Shown piece by piece: positions 1-5,085 of a stretch of DNA of 5,085 bases (its first letter is position 1; each line of letters begins with the position of its first letter). The stretch is from Nitrospiria bacterium (GTDB lineage Bacteria; Nitrospirota; Nitrospiria; Nitrospirales; UBA8639), in contig JAUIKP010000284.1 in assembly GCA_030430725.1 (NCBI GenBank), positions 1-5,085 of the forward strand, in the 5' to 3' direction. The position numbers and the translations under genes are program-made. Below the pieces are notes generated by a model. The model ran no database searches. It saw only the letters and a list, made by a program, of their open reading frames with translations, and was not told the DNA's origin.

Positions 1-351
1 GTTCAATTGACATGCCACATTTCCTTTCCGTCGGTATGGTCGTAAATCGCCCGACTCCAGCGGCAACAGAATCGGCAGACGAGAAGCCGCACTCAAGGCG
101 TTGTCCGATCTCTCACGACGCAGGACTCGTTTGTCCGTGTACCATGAATACGGTCCTCATTGAGAAAATCTAGCTGGTTCGGCGAAGGCCGGGCAAGCAG
201 CAGTCAAATCTCCTTCGGGAAGAGTGTATACGGACGGGTGATGGTGATCACAGGGACCGACACATGCAAAACCAGGGAATCTCCTAGTTCTGTTAAAGGA
301 GAATTAGGTGTAAAAAGCATGATAAAATCGGGAATCATGTGATCGGAAGCC
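1..351. other. upstream stretch without a supportable gene
   Basis: No gene can be supported here. A plus-strand frame is open from position 3 to the TAG at 171-173 (about 56 codons) and could be the tail of a gene entering from the left, but its translation has no recognisable motif. A minus-strand frame is also open over roughly the first 155 bases, without a good start codon. A TTG-initiated frame at 160-342 has no Shine-Dalgarno and an unnatural composition. No convincing -35/-10 pair for the downstream oxidoreductase was found; AT-rich patches around 311-328 have -10-like hexamers but no matching -35. No tRNA-like or CRISPR-like structure was seen. Confidence 0.5.
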
Positions 352-360
352 ATGCAATCC

Positions 361-387
361 GTGATGAGCCTGCTTCAGGCTCATCAC
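361..387 (+). repeat. perfect 12-bp inverted repeat (hairpin) before the NDH-2 start
   Basis: GTGATGAGCCTG (361-372), a CTT loop (373-375) and CAGGCTCATCAC (376-387) form a perfect 12-bp stem with a 3-base loop. No T-run follows, so it is not a normal intrinsic terminator. It lies inside the reading frame if translation began at 352, but in the 5' leader, ending 48 bases before the ATG, if translation begins at 436. A leader hairpin or a protein-binding dyad is therefore more likely than a coding accident. The dyad is seen directly; its role is inferred. Confidence 0.8.
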
Positions 388-435
388 CCTGCTGTCATTT
401 CTACCTCTGAACAATGGGAAAAAGGCATTAAGCGT

Positions 436-2508
436 ATGCTAAACAAATGGGAAGTCGTCATTCTGGGGGGAGGCTTTGCGGGTCTGGCCTGCGCCCGTCG
501 ACTCGAAAAACTTTGGGGGAAAGACACGGCCAAACGCGTCCTTCTGGTCAGTGCAGAAAATTATTTCGTCTATCAACCCTTTCTTTCGGAAGTGATCGGA
601 GCAGGAATCGAACCGCGCCATGTCATGAACCCTATTCGATTGGCGTTGCGACGCTGCATGGTGCAACGTGCCGAAGTCACGACGATCGATCTTCAGCATC
701 GACGGGTCGAATTCCATGCCAATGAGGGGAGGAGACTCGCCCCCATCGAAGCAGAACACCTGGTTATTGCGTTGGGAAGCAGCACCAATCTCCGTGCGAT
801 ACCGGGCATGATGGAGCACGGATTATTTTTAAAAACGCTGGCTGATGCGCTGGGAATTCGGGAACACATTATTAAGCGCCTTGAAGAGGCGGATCTTGAG
901 CCGAACCCGGATATCCGGCGATCTCTTCTCCATTTCGTGGTCGTGGGTGGTGGATATAGCGGTGTCGAAACCGCTGGTGAAATTCTTGATTTGTTACAAG
1001 ATGCCAGACGATTTTATCCCTCATTTGACCCGTCGGAGCTAAGAGTCACCCTGGTGCATTCCGGACCGCATTTACTTCCGGAGCTGGACGAAAATCTCGG
1101 ACGTTTCGCTCAACAGTCTCTCGAATCACGTGGCATGACGGTGTTGCTGAACCAACGGGCATCCTCTGTCAGCGCAGGCTATATCCGTTTAAGTGATGGC
1201 GCCCGTCTCGAATCGCATAACCCGATTTGTACGATTGGCAACGCCCCGAATCCGGTCCTCACAGAATTGTCAGCGGAGTATGCCAAGGGATGGCTCATCA
1301 CGGACGACTTTCTGCGCCTCAAGGGATATACCCATGTCTGGGGCATCGGTGATGGAGCGGCAAACCCCGATGGATATGGGAATCAATGTCCGCCGACGGC
1401 ACAATTCGCCATACAACTTGGGCGGCATGCGGCCGAGAACATCGCCGTATCGTCTTCTGGCCATACCCTTCGACCATTCAGGCACAAAACGCTGGGGCAG
1501 ATGGCGACGATCGGACATCATAAGGGCGTCTGCTCGATCTTTGGTTTTCAGTTTAGTGGTTTTCTGGCATGGTGGTTGACCAGAACGATTCATTTGTTGA
1601 AATTGCCCGGACTCGACCGCAAGCTGCGGGTCATGGTCGATTGGACCTTTGAACTCTTTTTCCCGCCGGATCTGAATTACCTGGACCTGAAAAAAACACA
1701 AAAAATCGCCCGGATGCATGTGGAACCAGGCGATGTGATTTTTCATCAGGGGGAACAAGGCTCGGCCTTCTATATTGTTGAAGAAGGATCACTGGAAGCC
1801 GTCCGATACCATGAGAATGGGGAAGTGCTCTGGCGTGACGAATTGATTCCGGGAGACCATTTTGGAGAGGGTTCATTTTTATATGGTATGGTGCGACGCG
1901 TCACGGTGACTGCCAAATCGGCCGCCACGCTCATGGTATTTAATTCGAAGGAGTTCAAGTCGTTCGTCGGGAGCTTCCAAAGTCTAAGCAGCATTCTCCG
2001 CTACACCGCGCAACGGGGACCTCAAGAAGACGTCTTGGGCGAAGCACGGTGGACGAAAGAATTCCTCTCCTCTCCCGTCGAAGCGGTGATGAAACAATCC
2101 CCACGGTGTCTTCCGAAAACCGCCACGATCAATGAAGCGATCCTGGCTTTTGGGAATTGTTCGCAGACCTTGTTGCCCATCGTGGATGCAGATGGAAAAT
2201 TGACCGGCCTTTTGACAAAGACGGATGTCTATCGGGCCATGACTCATGGACATGATTTCGGGGAGTCCGTCAACACCATCGCCAAACATGAGGTCGTCAC
2301 TCTCCGTGAAGGACAGGCCGTGCGCGAAGCCTTACGGGTGTTGTACATGAAAGATGTGAAACAGGCCCCAGTGCTGGATCATCAATCCCGACCGGTAGGC
2401 ATTTTGAGTTACATGAATGTTGCCGAGGCGAGAATTCGCCACGAGCACCGGGCAGCAGATAGCCGGCAAGCTTCCTCAAAAAACCCTCTTCCACACAGCC
2501 AGGAATGA
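436..2508 (+). CDS. type II NADH:quinone oxidoreductase fused to cyclic-nucleotide-binding and CBS-pair domains
   Basis: The product (690 aa) should oxidise NADH with FAD and reduce membrane quinone without pumping protons, on the cytoplasmic face of the membrane. In 436-start numbering an FAD-binding VVILGGGFAG lies at residues 7-16, an NADH-binding VVVGGGYSGVE at 168-178, the FAD-contacting GIGDGAANPDG near 303-313, and the quinone-site AQxAxQ motif (AQFAIQ) at 322-327. A membrane-associating tail (GFLAWWLTRTIHLLKLPG) sits near 375-392. This complete NDH-2 ends near residue 415. A Crp-type cyclic-nucleotide fold follows (about 420-517; phosphate-cassette-like FGEGSFL then RRVTVTA), then two CBS motifs (about 546-602 and 614-669; GLLTKTDVYRAM closes the first). 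Ordinary NDH-2 is 400-450 aa, so the extra 270 residues are a real fusion. ATG 436 is preferred over 352 because it leaves the usual few residues before the first strand and has AAAGG ten bases upstream; at 352 the GGAAG is only two bases away and the hairpin would be coding. The regulatory role of the added domains is inferred. Confidence 0.9.
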   Translation: MLNKWEVVILGGGFAGLACARRLEKLWGKDTAKRVLLVSAENYFVYQPFLSEVIGAGIEPRHVMNPIRLALRRCMVQRAEVTTIDLQHRRVEFHANEGRRLAPIEAEHLVIALGSSTNLRAIPGMMEHGLFLKTLADALGIREHIIKRLEEADLEPNPDIRRSLLHFVVVGGGYSGVETAGEILDLLQDARRFYPSFDPSELRVTLVHSGPHLLPELDENLGRFAQQSLESRGMTVLLNQRASSVSAGYIRLSDGARLESHNPICTIGNAPNPVLTELSAEYAKGWLITDDFLRLKGYTHVWGIGDGAANPDGYGNQCPPTAQFAIQLGRHAAENIAVSSSGHTLRPFRHKTLGQMATIGHHKGVCSIFGFQFSGFLAWWLTRTIHLLKLPGLDRKLRVMVDWTFELFFPPDLNYLDLKKTQKIARMHVEPGDVIFHQGEQGSAFYIVEEGSLEAVRYHENGEVLWRDELIPGDHFGEGSFLYGMVRRVTVTAKSAATLMVFNSKEFKSFVGSFQSLSSILRYTAQRGPQEDVLGEARWTKEFLSSPVEAVMKQSPRCLPKTATINEAILAFGNCSQTLLPIVDADGKLTGLLTKTDVYRAMTHGHDFGESVNTIAKHEVVTLREGQAVREALRVLYMKDVKQAPVLDHQSRPVGILSYMNVAEARIRHEHRAADSRQASSKNPLPHSQE

Positions 2509-2612
2509 TGGTCATCACAAATTCACGGTTATGTCCGCTTCATGCTCCCATAAAGGAGCGACGAGGGTGCTTGTGAATTCTGATCATGCTTTCATCATGA
2601 ATGGATATTTCA

Positions 2613-2641
2613 CCGACATGTTATAGTTTCAGTTTTATAAT
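2613..2641 (+). promoter_or_regulatory. possible sigma70-type promoter
   Basis: A perfect TATAAT at 2636-2641 is preceded, after a 17-base spacer, by CCGACA (2613-2618), which matches four of six TTGACA positions. Transcription would start near 2648, some 265-320 bases before the protease, so it could give that gene a long leader or produce a non-coding transcript. AT-rich DNA yields such matches by chance. Confidence 0.3.
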
Positions 2642-2783
2642 TTTTAAATCACCGATCAGATGTTTTAAGCAAAGGCTCAATAACTCCGCCCACTGTCATG
2701 AAATGAAACCGCAATTACACAGCACATTCCGTATGCATTTTTACAATAATCGGGAAACACCAGCAGCGATGGTCCTATTGAAT

Positions 2784-2798
2784 GTGTTTGACAAACAC
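2784..2798. repeat. 15-bp perfect palindrome containing TTGACA
   Basis: GTGTTTG (2784-2790), a central A (2791) and CAAACAC (2792-2798) form a perfect 7-bp inverted repeat around one base, typical in size of a dimeric repressor operator. It contains an exact TTGACA (2788-2793), the -35 consensus, but no acceptable -10 hexamer follows at 16-18 bases. It lies 115-172 bases upstream of the possible protease starts. An operator role is inference; the dyad itself is plain. Confidence 0.4.
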
Positions 2799-2862
2799 TC
2801 CTAGCCCGTCCATTCCCTAAAAGTGAGTTATCCCTGAAATACAAAACTTTCTGATTTGATTC

Positions 2863-2893
2863 TTGAGAAAAATAAAGGTTAGCAAGGTAAAAT
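2863..2893 (+). promoter_or_regulatory. possible promoter of the protease gene
   Basis: TTGAGA (2863-2868) and TAAAAT (2888-2893) are separated by 19 bases, slightly long for sigma70. Transcription would begin near 2900. That gives a leader of about 70 bases to ATG 2970 but only about 13 to ATG 2913, which favours the later start. It is incompatible with translation from ATG 2894, whose ribosome binding site would lie in the promoter. Confidence 0.3.
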
Positions 2894-2995
2894 ATGAACG
2901 TATCACCAAGCAATGGGCCTGGCAGAACCAGCTTTCCGGATCCTTATTTTACGAAATTGGAATCCCTTAATGTCTTTTCCAGCATTGCCATCTAG
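2894..2995 (+). CDS. possible 33-residue upstream reading frame overlapping the protease start
   Basis: ATG 2894 has AAGG at 2884-2887 with a six-base spacer, the best ribosome-binding arrangement in this intergenic region. It opens a 33-codon frame ending with TAG at 2993-2995, overlapping ATG 2970 by 26 bases in another frame. The peptide (starts MNVSPSNGPGRTSF) has no signal or membrane character and no family I recognise. It could be a leader peptide whose translation is coupled to the protease, a frameshifted relic of an older protease N-terminus, or chance. I consider chance quite possible. Confidence 0.2.
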   Translation: MNVSPSNGPGRTSFPDPYFTKLESLNVFSSIAI

Positions 2996-3974
2996 CAAAA
3001 AAAATGAAAGATTTTTTCGGATACAGGATTCCTTCGGCCTTCGGAGAAGCATTGTGCCTTTATTTACAATTAATCGAGAAACACATCTGATTTCTGGGCT
3101 GGGAACCTCTTTCCGCGCGGATCCTTTTGGTACTTTTTTAACAGCCTATCATGTGCTTGAGTGTCCCGAGAAAAGACAAATTATTGATCGTCAGTTAGGA
3201 ACTGTTTTTGGAATGATGAGCCCCGGGCTGGTTTACGGCCGGCTGCCTATTACTAAAGATTGCTTTGTCATCATTGATCATGTTGATTACTATAGAGGGG
3301 AAGTTAGCGATCCTATTGGTCGATTACATGGACACACTAACAATAAAAATATTTTCGATTGCGTTAAGTTTCGCTTTGATCCTTCAAATCAACGGGTAAA
3401 GGATTTTACAGATTTTTTGCCCTTAAAGATTAGTGGTTCACGGCCTAAAATTGGCGATAGAGTCATGGCCATTGGCTATCCGAATGTCATGGATATCAAA
3501 GATGTCCCTGCAGAAGGTGTGCTGATATTAACTGAAAAAATGTACGGAGCGGTGGGTGAAATAACAAAACTATTCCCTACAGGGCGCGATATTACCAAAC
3601 CATGGCCTTTATTTGAGGTTTCATGCAATTGGCCTGGTGGAATGAGTGGAGGACCAATTTTCAATGAGGACGGCCAGGTCATTGGCCTAGTGAGTTCCGG
3701 TATTGATCCCACCAGTGAGGGTGACGGGGTGGGATATTCATTTTGGTTTCAACCATTGGAGTTTTTTAAAGGATGGGTTCCTACTATAGATCCCATTAAC
3801 CCCGGAGGGATTCGTGGTTGGGCAGTGCTAAGACGTAATCCTTGGCACTTGCAAGGTGTATATGAAGACAGTCTGCAAGCTGAAGAAATCTTGAATAAGC
3901 TTGGAGCTGATTACGAAATTATATATGGGACAAACCAGTATGGAACCGATGAGTTTATTTGGAATGGAATTTAA
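2970..3974 (+). CDS. trypsin-like (chymotrypsin-fold) serine protease, probably cytoplasmic
   Basis: The product (334 aa) carries the three signatures of a trypsin-fold peptidase in order. In 2970-start numbering, GTFLTAYHVLE supplies the histidine (His61), NIFDCVKF the likely aspartate (Asp130), and GGMSGGPIF the serine (Ser226) in the classic GxSGGP, followed by the usual GQVIGLVSSG strand. No signal peptide or membrane segment is visible, so it should act in the cytoplasm, unlike secreted DegP/HtrA proteases; there is also no PDZ domain. The last 50 residues form a separate tail (WAVLRRNPW, GVYEDSLQAEEILNKLG, DYEIIYGTNQYGTDEF) that I cannot assign. ATG 2913 would add 19 residues but has no Shine-Dalgarno; ATG 2970 has GGAA seven bases upstream. 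Two counted rows give about 37% and 42% GC against about 53% in the oxidoreductase, suggesting acquisition by transfer. The substrate is unknown. Related proteases act as stand-alone enzymes or as effectors in some anti-phage systems, but no partner gene is visible. Confidence 0.85.
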   Translation: MSFPALPSSKKNERFFRIQDSFGLRRSIVPLFTINRETHLISGLGTSFRADPFGTFLTAYHVLECPEKRQIIDRQLGTVFGMMSPGLVYGRLPITKDCFVIIDHVDYYRGEVSDPIGRLHGHTNNKNIFDCVKFRFDPSNQRVKDFTDFLPLKISGSRPKIGDRVMAIGYPNVMDIKDVPAEGVLILTEKMYGAVGEITKLFPTGRDITKPWPLFEVSCNWPGGMSGGPIFNEDGQVIGLVSSGIDPTSEGDGVGYSFWFQPLEFFKGWVPTIDPINPGGIRGWAVLRRNPWHLQGVYEDSLQAEEILNKLGADYEIIYGTNQYGTDEFIWNGI

Positions 3975-4680
3975 GACTTAAATATCTCCACTTTCCTTGC
4001 CTTACGCCTGGTACGTAGCCTTCATTATAACCTGTCTCCAGAGCTGAGGGATTGAAGCGCGAAGTCCACGGTTGGATAATTCGAGCATCGCGCCGCATCA
4101 AGAGTGTGTTGACCGCCTTCATCGCCTAACGGGCCCGGATAGGATCGCCGCCACCCATGCACAATGCGCCGTCGATTATCTGGACGGTCTTCAAACATCT
4201 TCCGCCAAGAAGCCCGTCTTATGGCAAATTTTATCCGTTCCTTGATCTTTTCTAAAACATATAATTTTTTAGTTTTTTTTTAAAGGAGTGAAAATTCATA
4301 CTGGGATATTGTTGATCCTAATCTGTTTTTTTTTGAACGCGCCATGTGAGTCGAGGAACCACTCCGGGATTCAATCTATGGTGGTACGGATGTTAGAATT
4401 GATTTTGACATCAGGAGGTTCCCCTTCAAACCGAACGACCTTTCATCCAACCCATCGAAGATCATCGAAATTCAAACTTCTCGGGCGTATGGAGGCTACC
4501 GTCTGAAACCCGAAAGATGGCGAGGCCAGAATTCCCCCATAATGTTTCAGTCAGCTCGTGTCCACCGACCAGGCCCCTGCATAAAGGATCAAAATTGTCG
4601 GGCTCGTCTCGGCCGACCTACTCGCCGCCGGCAATTCCAACTCCATCAGGACCCTCACACATTCGGAGCCGGACAAATTT
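3975..4680. other. patchwork region with coding remnants, no intact gene
   Basis: About 700 bases without a convincing gene. GC is high at 4081-4200 (about 62% and 55% in two counted rows), then falls to about 23% at 4261-4320. Within the GC-rich part, a plus-strand frame open at 4048-4245 (contains LTGPDRIAATHAQ, ends VLWQILSVP) and a minus-strand 57-codon frame at 4198-4025 (starts MFEDRPDNRRR) both read plausibly; neither has a usable start with a Shine-Dalgarno. From 4290 to 4680 several frames on both strands look protein-like for 30-60 codons and then hit stops. This fits decayed genes or transposed fragments. No terminal inverted repeats or transposase motifs were recognised. Confidence 0.5.
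4294..4506 (+). pseudogene. possible decayed small secreted or lipoprotein gene
   Basis: A strong AAAGGAG (4282-4288) is followed five bases later by ATT (4294) where an ATG would be expected. The in-frame GTG at 4288 overlaps the Shine-Dalgarno and cannot be used with it. Reading on from ATT gives HTGILLILICFFLNAPC, a signal-peptide-like hydrophobic stretch ending in a cysteine. A T9 run (4326-4334) lies inside it. After the cysteine codon (GCG CCA TGT) this frame loses protein character, while another frame (EEPLRDSIYGG..., about 4353 onward) reads better, suggesting a lost start codon plus a frameshift. No family was recognised. The hydrophobic stretch may also be chance, because the DNA is T-rich. 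Confidence 0.2.
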
Positions 4681-4857
4681 CTAAATGACAAACCGGGCTT
4701 CGTACCCTTTAAGATTTTGATGGGAGAGCAATTCAATTTCGGAAATGACCGAAATATGGTACGAGCCGATAGGAAGATCCTCAGCTAATGTATTGCCCAT
4801 AAAATACAATGCCGAATTGGTATCAAAAAAAAACCGTCCCTGCTCCAGCGTCGTCAT
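4681..4857 (-). pseudogene. truncated PIN-domain (VapC-like) toxin
   Basis: Read on the minus strand from ATG 4857 to TAG at 4683-4681, this encodes 58 residues. It begins like a VapC-type PIN ribonuclease: RFFFDTNSALYF holds the first metal-binding aspartate (Asp12, DTN motif), and HISVISEIELLSH holds the acidic positions (Glu40/Glu42) before the usual EIELL helix. Full PIN toxins are about 120-140 aa; the second half, with the later acidic residues (normally near LPDA and a TRD-like motif), is absent in this frame. A neighbouring frame (4551-4736 minus) contains RVLMELELPAAS, faintly like the LxLPDAxxAA region, so a frameshift plus deletion is possible. The start overlaps the antitoxin stop by ATGA, the usual coupling in these operons. 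A T9 run encodes Phe9-Phe11. The fragment lacks half of the active site and is almost certainly not a working nuclease. Confidence 0.7.
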
Positions 4858-5066
4858 CCCGATTCCTGGCGAATACGCTGTTGATACGCTAACGACACCT
4901 CCGTCAGCCGAAGCACCCCTGCAAATTGGGAAATGGATGGAGCGGACGTGGCAAATTTTTGCTCTTGTAATAGTTTTTCAATTTTTTCCCAATCTTCATA
5001 ATCAATCAACACGGCCACCGGCCGCTTCGTTTCATCCGTGACGATTTTTCGCTTGATATTCAGCAT
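4854..5066 (-). CDS. Phd/YefM-type antitoxin of a type II toxin-antitoxin module
   Basis: The product is 70 aa, the normal size of small antitoxins. Its N-terminus (IKRKIVTDETKRPVAVLIDY) matches the beta-hairpin of Phd-like antitoxins that accompany PIN toxins, in which a phrase like VxDExxKPVAVxID is followed by a helix (EDWEKIEKLLQEQ). The C-terminal FAGVLRLTEVSLAYQQRIRQ resembles the toxin-binding tail of the same group, usually ending near an YQRxIR motif. In such pairs the antitoxin blocks the toxin and its N-terminal part binds the operon promoter. The start at 5066 is firm because AAAGGAGG lies just upstream. Its stop overlaps the toxin start by four bases. The promoter lies beyond the right edge. 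The reading frame is intact although the toxin is broken, so it may survive as an orphan antitoxin. Family assignment is by pattern and not by search. Confidence 0.8.
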   Translation of the reverse strand: MLNIKRKIVTDETKRPVAVLIDYEDWEKIEKLLQEQKFATSAPSISQFAGVLRLTEVSLAYQQRIRQESG

Positions 5067-5079
5067 ATTTCCTCCTTTC
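5067..5079 (-). promoter_or_regulatory. strong ribosome binding site of the antitoxin
   Basis: On the minus strand GAAAGGAGGAAAT directly precedes the ATG at 5066, with AGGAGG at 5076-5071 and four bases before the start. It is the best Shine-Dalgarno in the window and fits the high antitoxin synthesis expected of the first gene of a toxin-antitoxin operon. Confidence 0.8.
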
Positions 5080-5085
5080 TTTTTT

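Larger units (their letters stand above)
2509..2912. other. AT-rich intergenic region, no gene
   Basis: About 400 bases between the oxidoreductase stop and the protease. Open frames here (for example 2601-2804 plus, 2677-2913 minus) lack Shine-Dalgarno sequences and recognisable protein features. The region holds a TATAAT-type promoter candidate near 2613-2641, a 15-bp palindrome at 2784-2798, and a second promoter candidate at 2863-2893. A short hairpin (GCTCC, six-base loop, GGAGC; 2544-2559) follows the oxidoreductase but has no T-run, so no terminator is called. Confidence 0.6.

Noticed and set aside
160..342. 60-codon plus-strand frame before the oxidoreductase
   Set aside because: TTG start without a Shine-Dalgarno, no motif, unnatural composition.
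352..435. The 28 extra N-terminal codons of the oxidoreductase frame
   Set aside because: Shine-Dalgarno too close to ATG 352, the hairpin would be coding, and NDH-2 proteins normally begin a few residues before the first glycine motif; kept only as an alternative start.
2544..2559. GCTCC/GGAGC hairpin as a terminator for the oxidoreductase
   Set aside because: Five-base stem and no T-run after it.
2677..2913. 78-codon minus-strand frame between the two large genes
   Set aside because: TTG start, no ribosome binding site, no recognisable features; it runs through the promoter-like region.
4252..4281. CTAAAA/TTTTAG inverted repeat followed by T9 as an intrinsic terminator
   Set aside because: The stem is almost all A-T and too weak; most likely a by-product of the AT-rich tract.
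4335..4500. Minus-strand fragment with NIRTTID suggesting a second, VapB-like antitoxin
   Set aside because: Only seven residues look familiar, stops lie on both sides, and there is no start or ribosome binding site.
4288..4506. GTG-started 72-codon gene
   Set aside because: The GTG overlaps the only Shine-Dalgarno, so it cannot be initiated from it; the C-terminal half lacks protein character. Treated as a possible pseudogene instead.
4551..4736. 61-codon minus-strand frame as an independent gene
   Set aside because: It overlaps the toxin fragment and has no start signals; at most it holds a frameshifted remnant of the toxin C-terminus.
4736..4755. ATTTCGG/CCGAAAT inverted repeat as a regulatory dyad
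   Set aside because: Seven-base stem inside the toxin frame, encoding part of the SVISEIE stretch; readily explained by coding.

Overview
The window has the look of a moderately GC-rich Gram-negative bacterium. Nitrospirota (Nitrospira-like) is my best guess, from gene style and composition only; there is no rRNA or other marker to confirm it. The large first gene reads at about 50-53% GC in the rows I counted. The second gene and its surroundings drop to roughly 37-42%, and the right-hand third swings from about 62% to 23% within 200 bases, as in accessory DNA made of unrelated pieces.

Layout, left to right. Positions 1-435 hold no gene I can support, but carry a perfect 12-bp hairpin just before the preferred start of the first gene. 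Positions 436-2508 (+) encode a type II NADH:quinone oxidoreductase (NDH-2) fused at its C-terminus to a cyclic-nucleotide-binding (Crp-like) domain and a pair of CBS domains. It looks like a respiratory enzyme carrying its own nucleotide-sensing unit. Positions 2509-2912 are non-coding and AT-rich, with two possible promoters and an operator-like 15-bp palindrome. Positions 2970-3974 (+) encode a cytoplasmic trypsin-like serine protease with a complete candidate catalytic triad and a distinctive C-terminal tail. A 33-codon reading frame with a good ribosome binding site overlaps its start out of frame. Positions 3975-4680 contain no intact gene, only short and conflicting coding remnants.

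Positions 4681-5066 (-) are a type II toxin-antitoxin operon read leftward from the right edge. An intact Phd/YefM-type antitoxin overlaps by 4 bases (ATGA) a PIN-domain (VapC-like) toxin that stops after 58 residues and lacks its C-terminal half.

The three gene groups do not form an obvious pathway. The NDH-2 fusion is probably a resident metabolic gene. The AT-rich protease, the decayed stretch and the broken toxin-antitoxin module look like a small accessory island beside it. I see no complete undescribed system. The best leads are the three-part NDH-2 fusion, the lone protease with its unusual tail, and the decayed toxin downstream of a well-preserved antitoxin.
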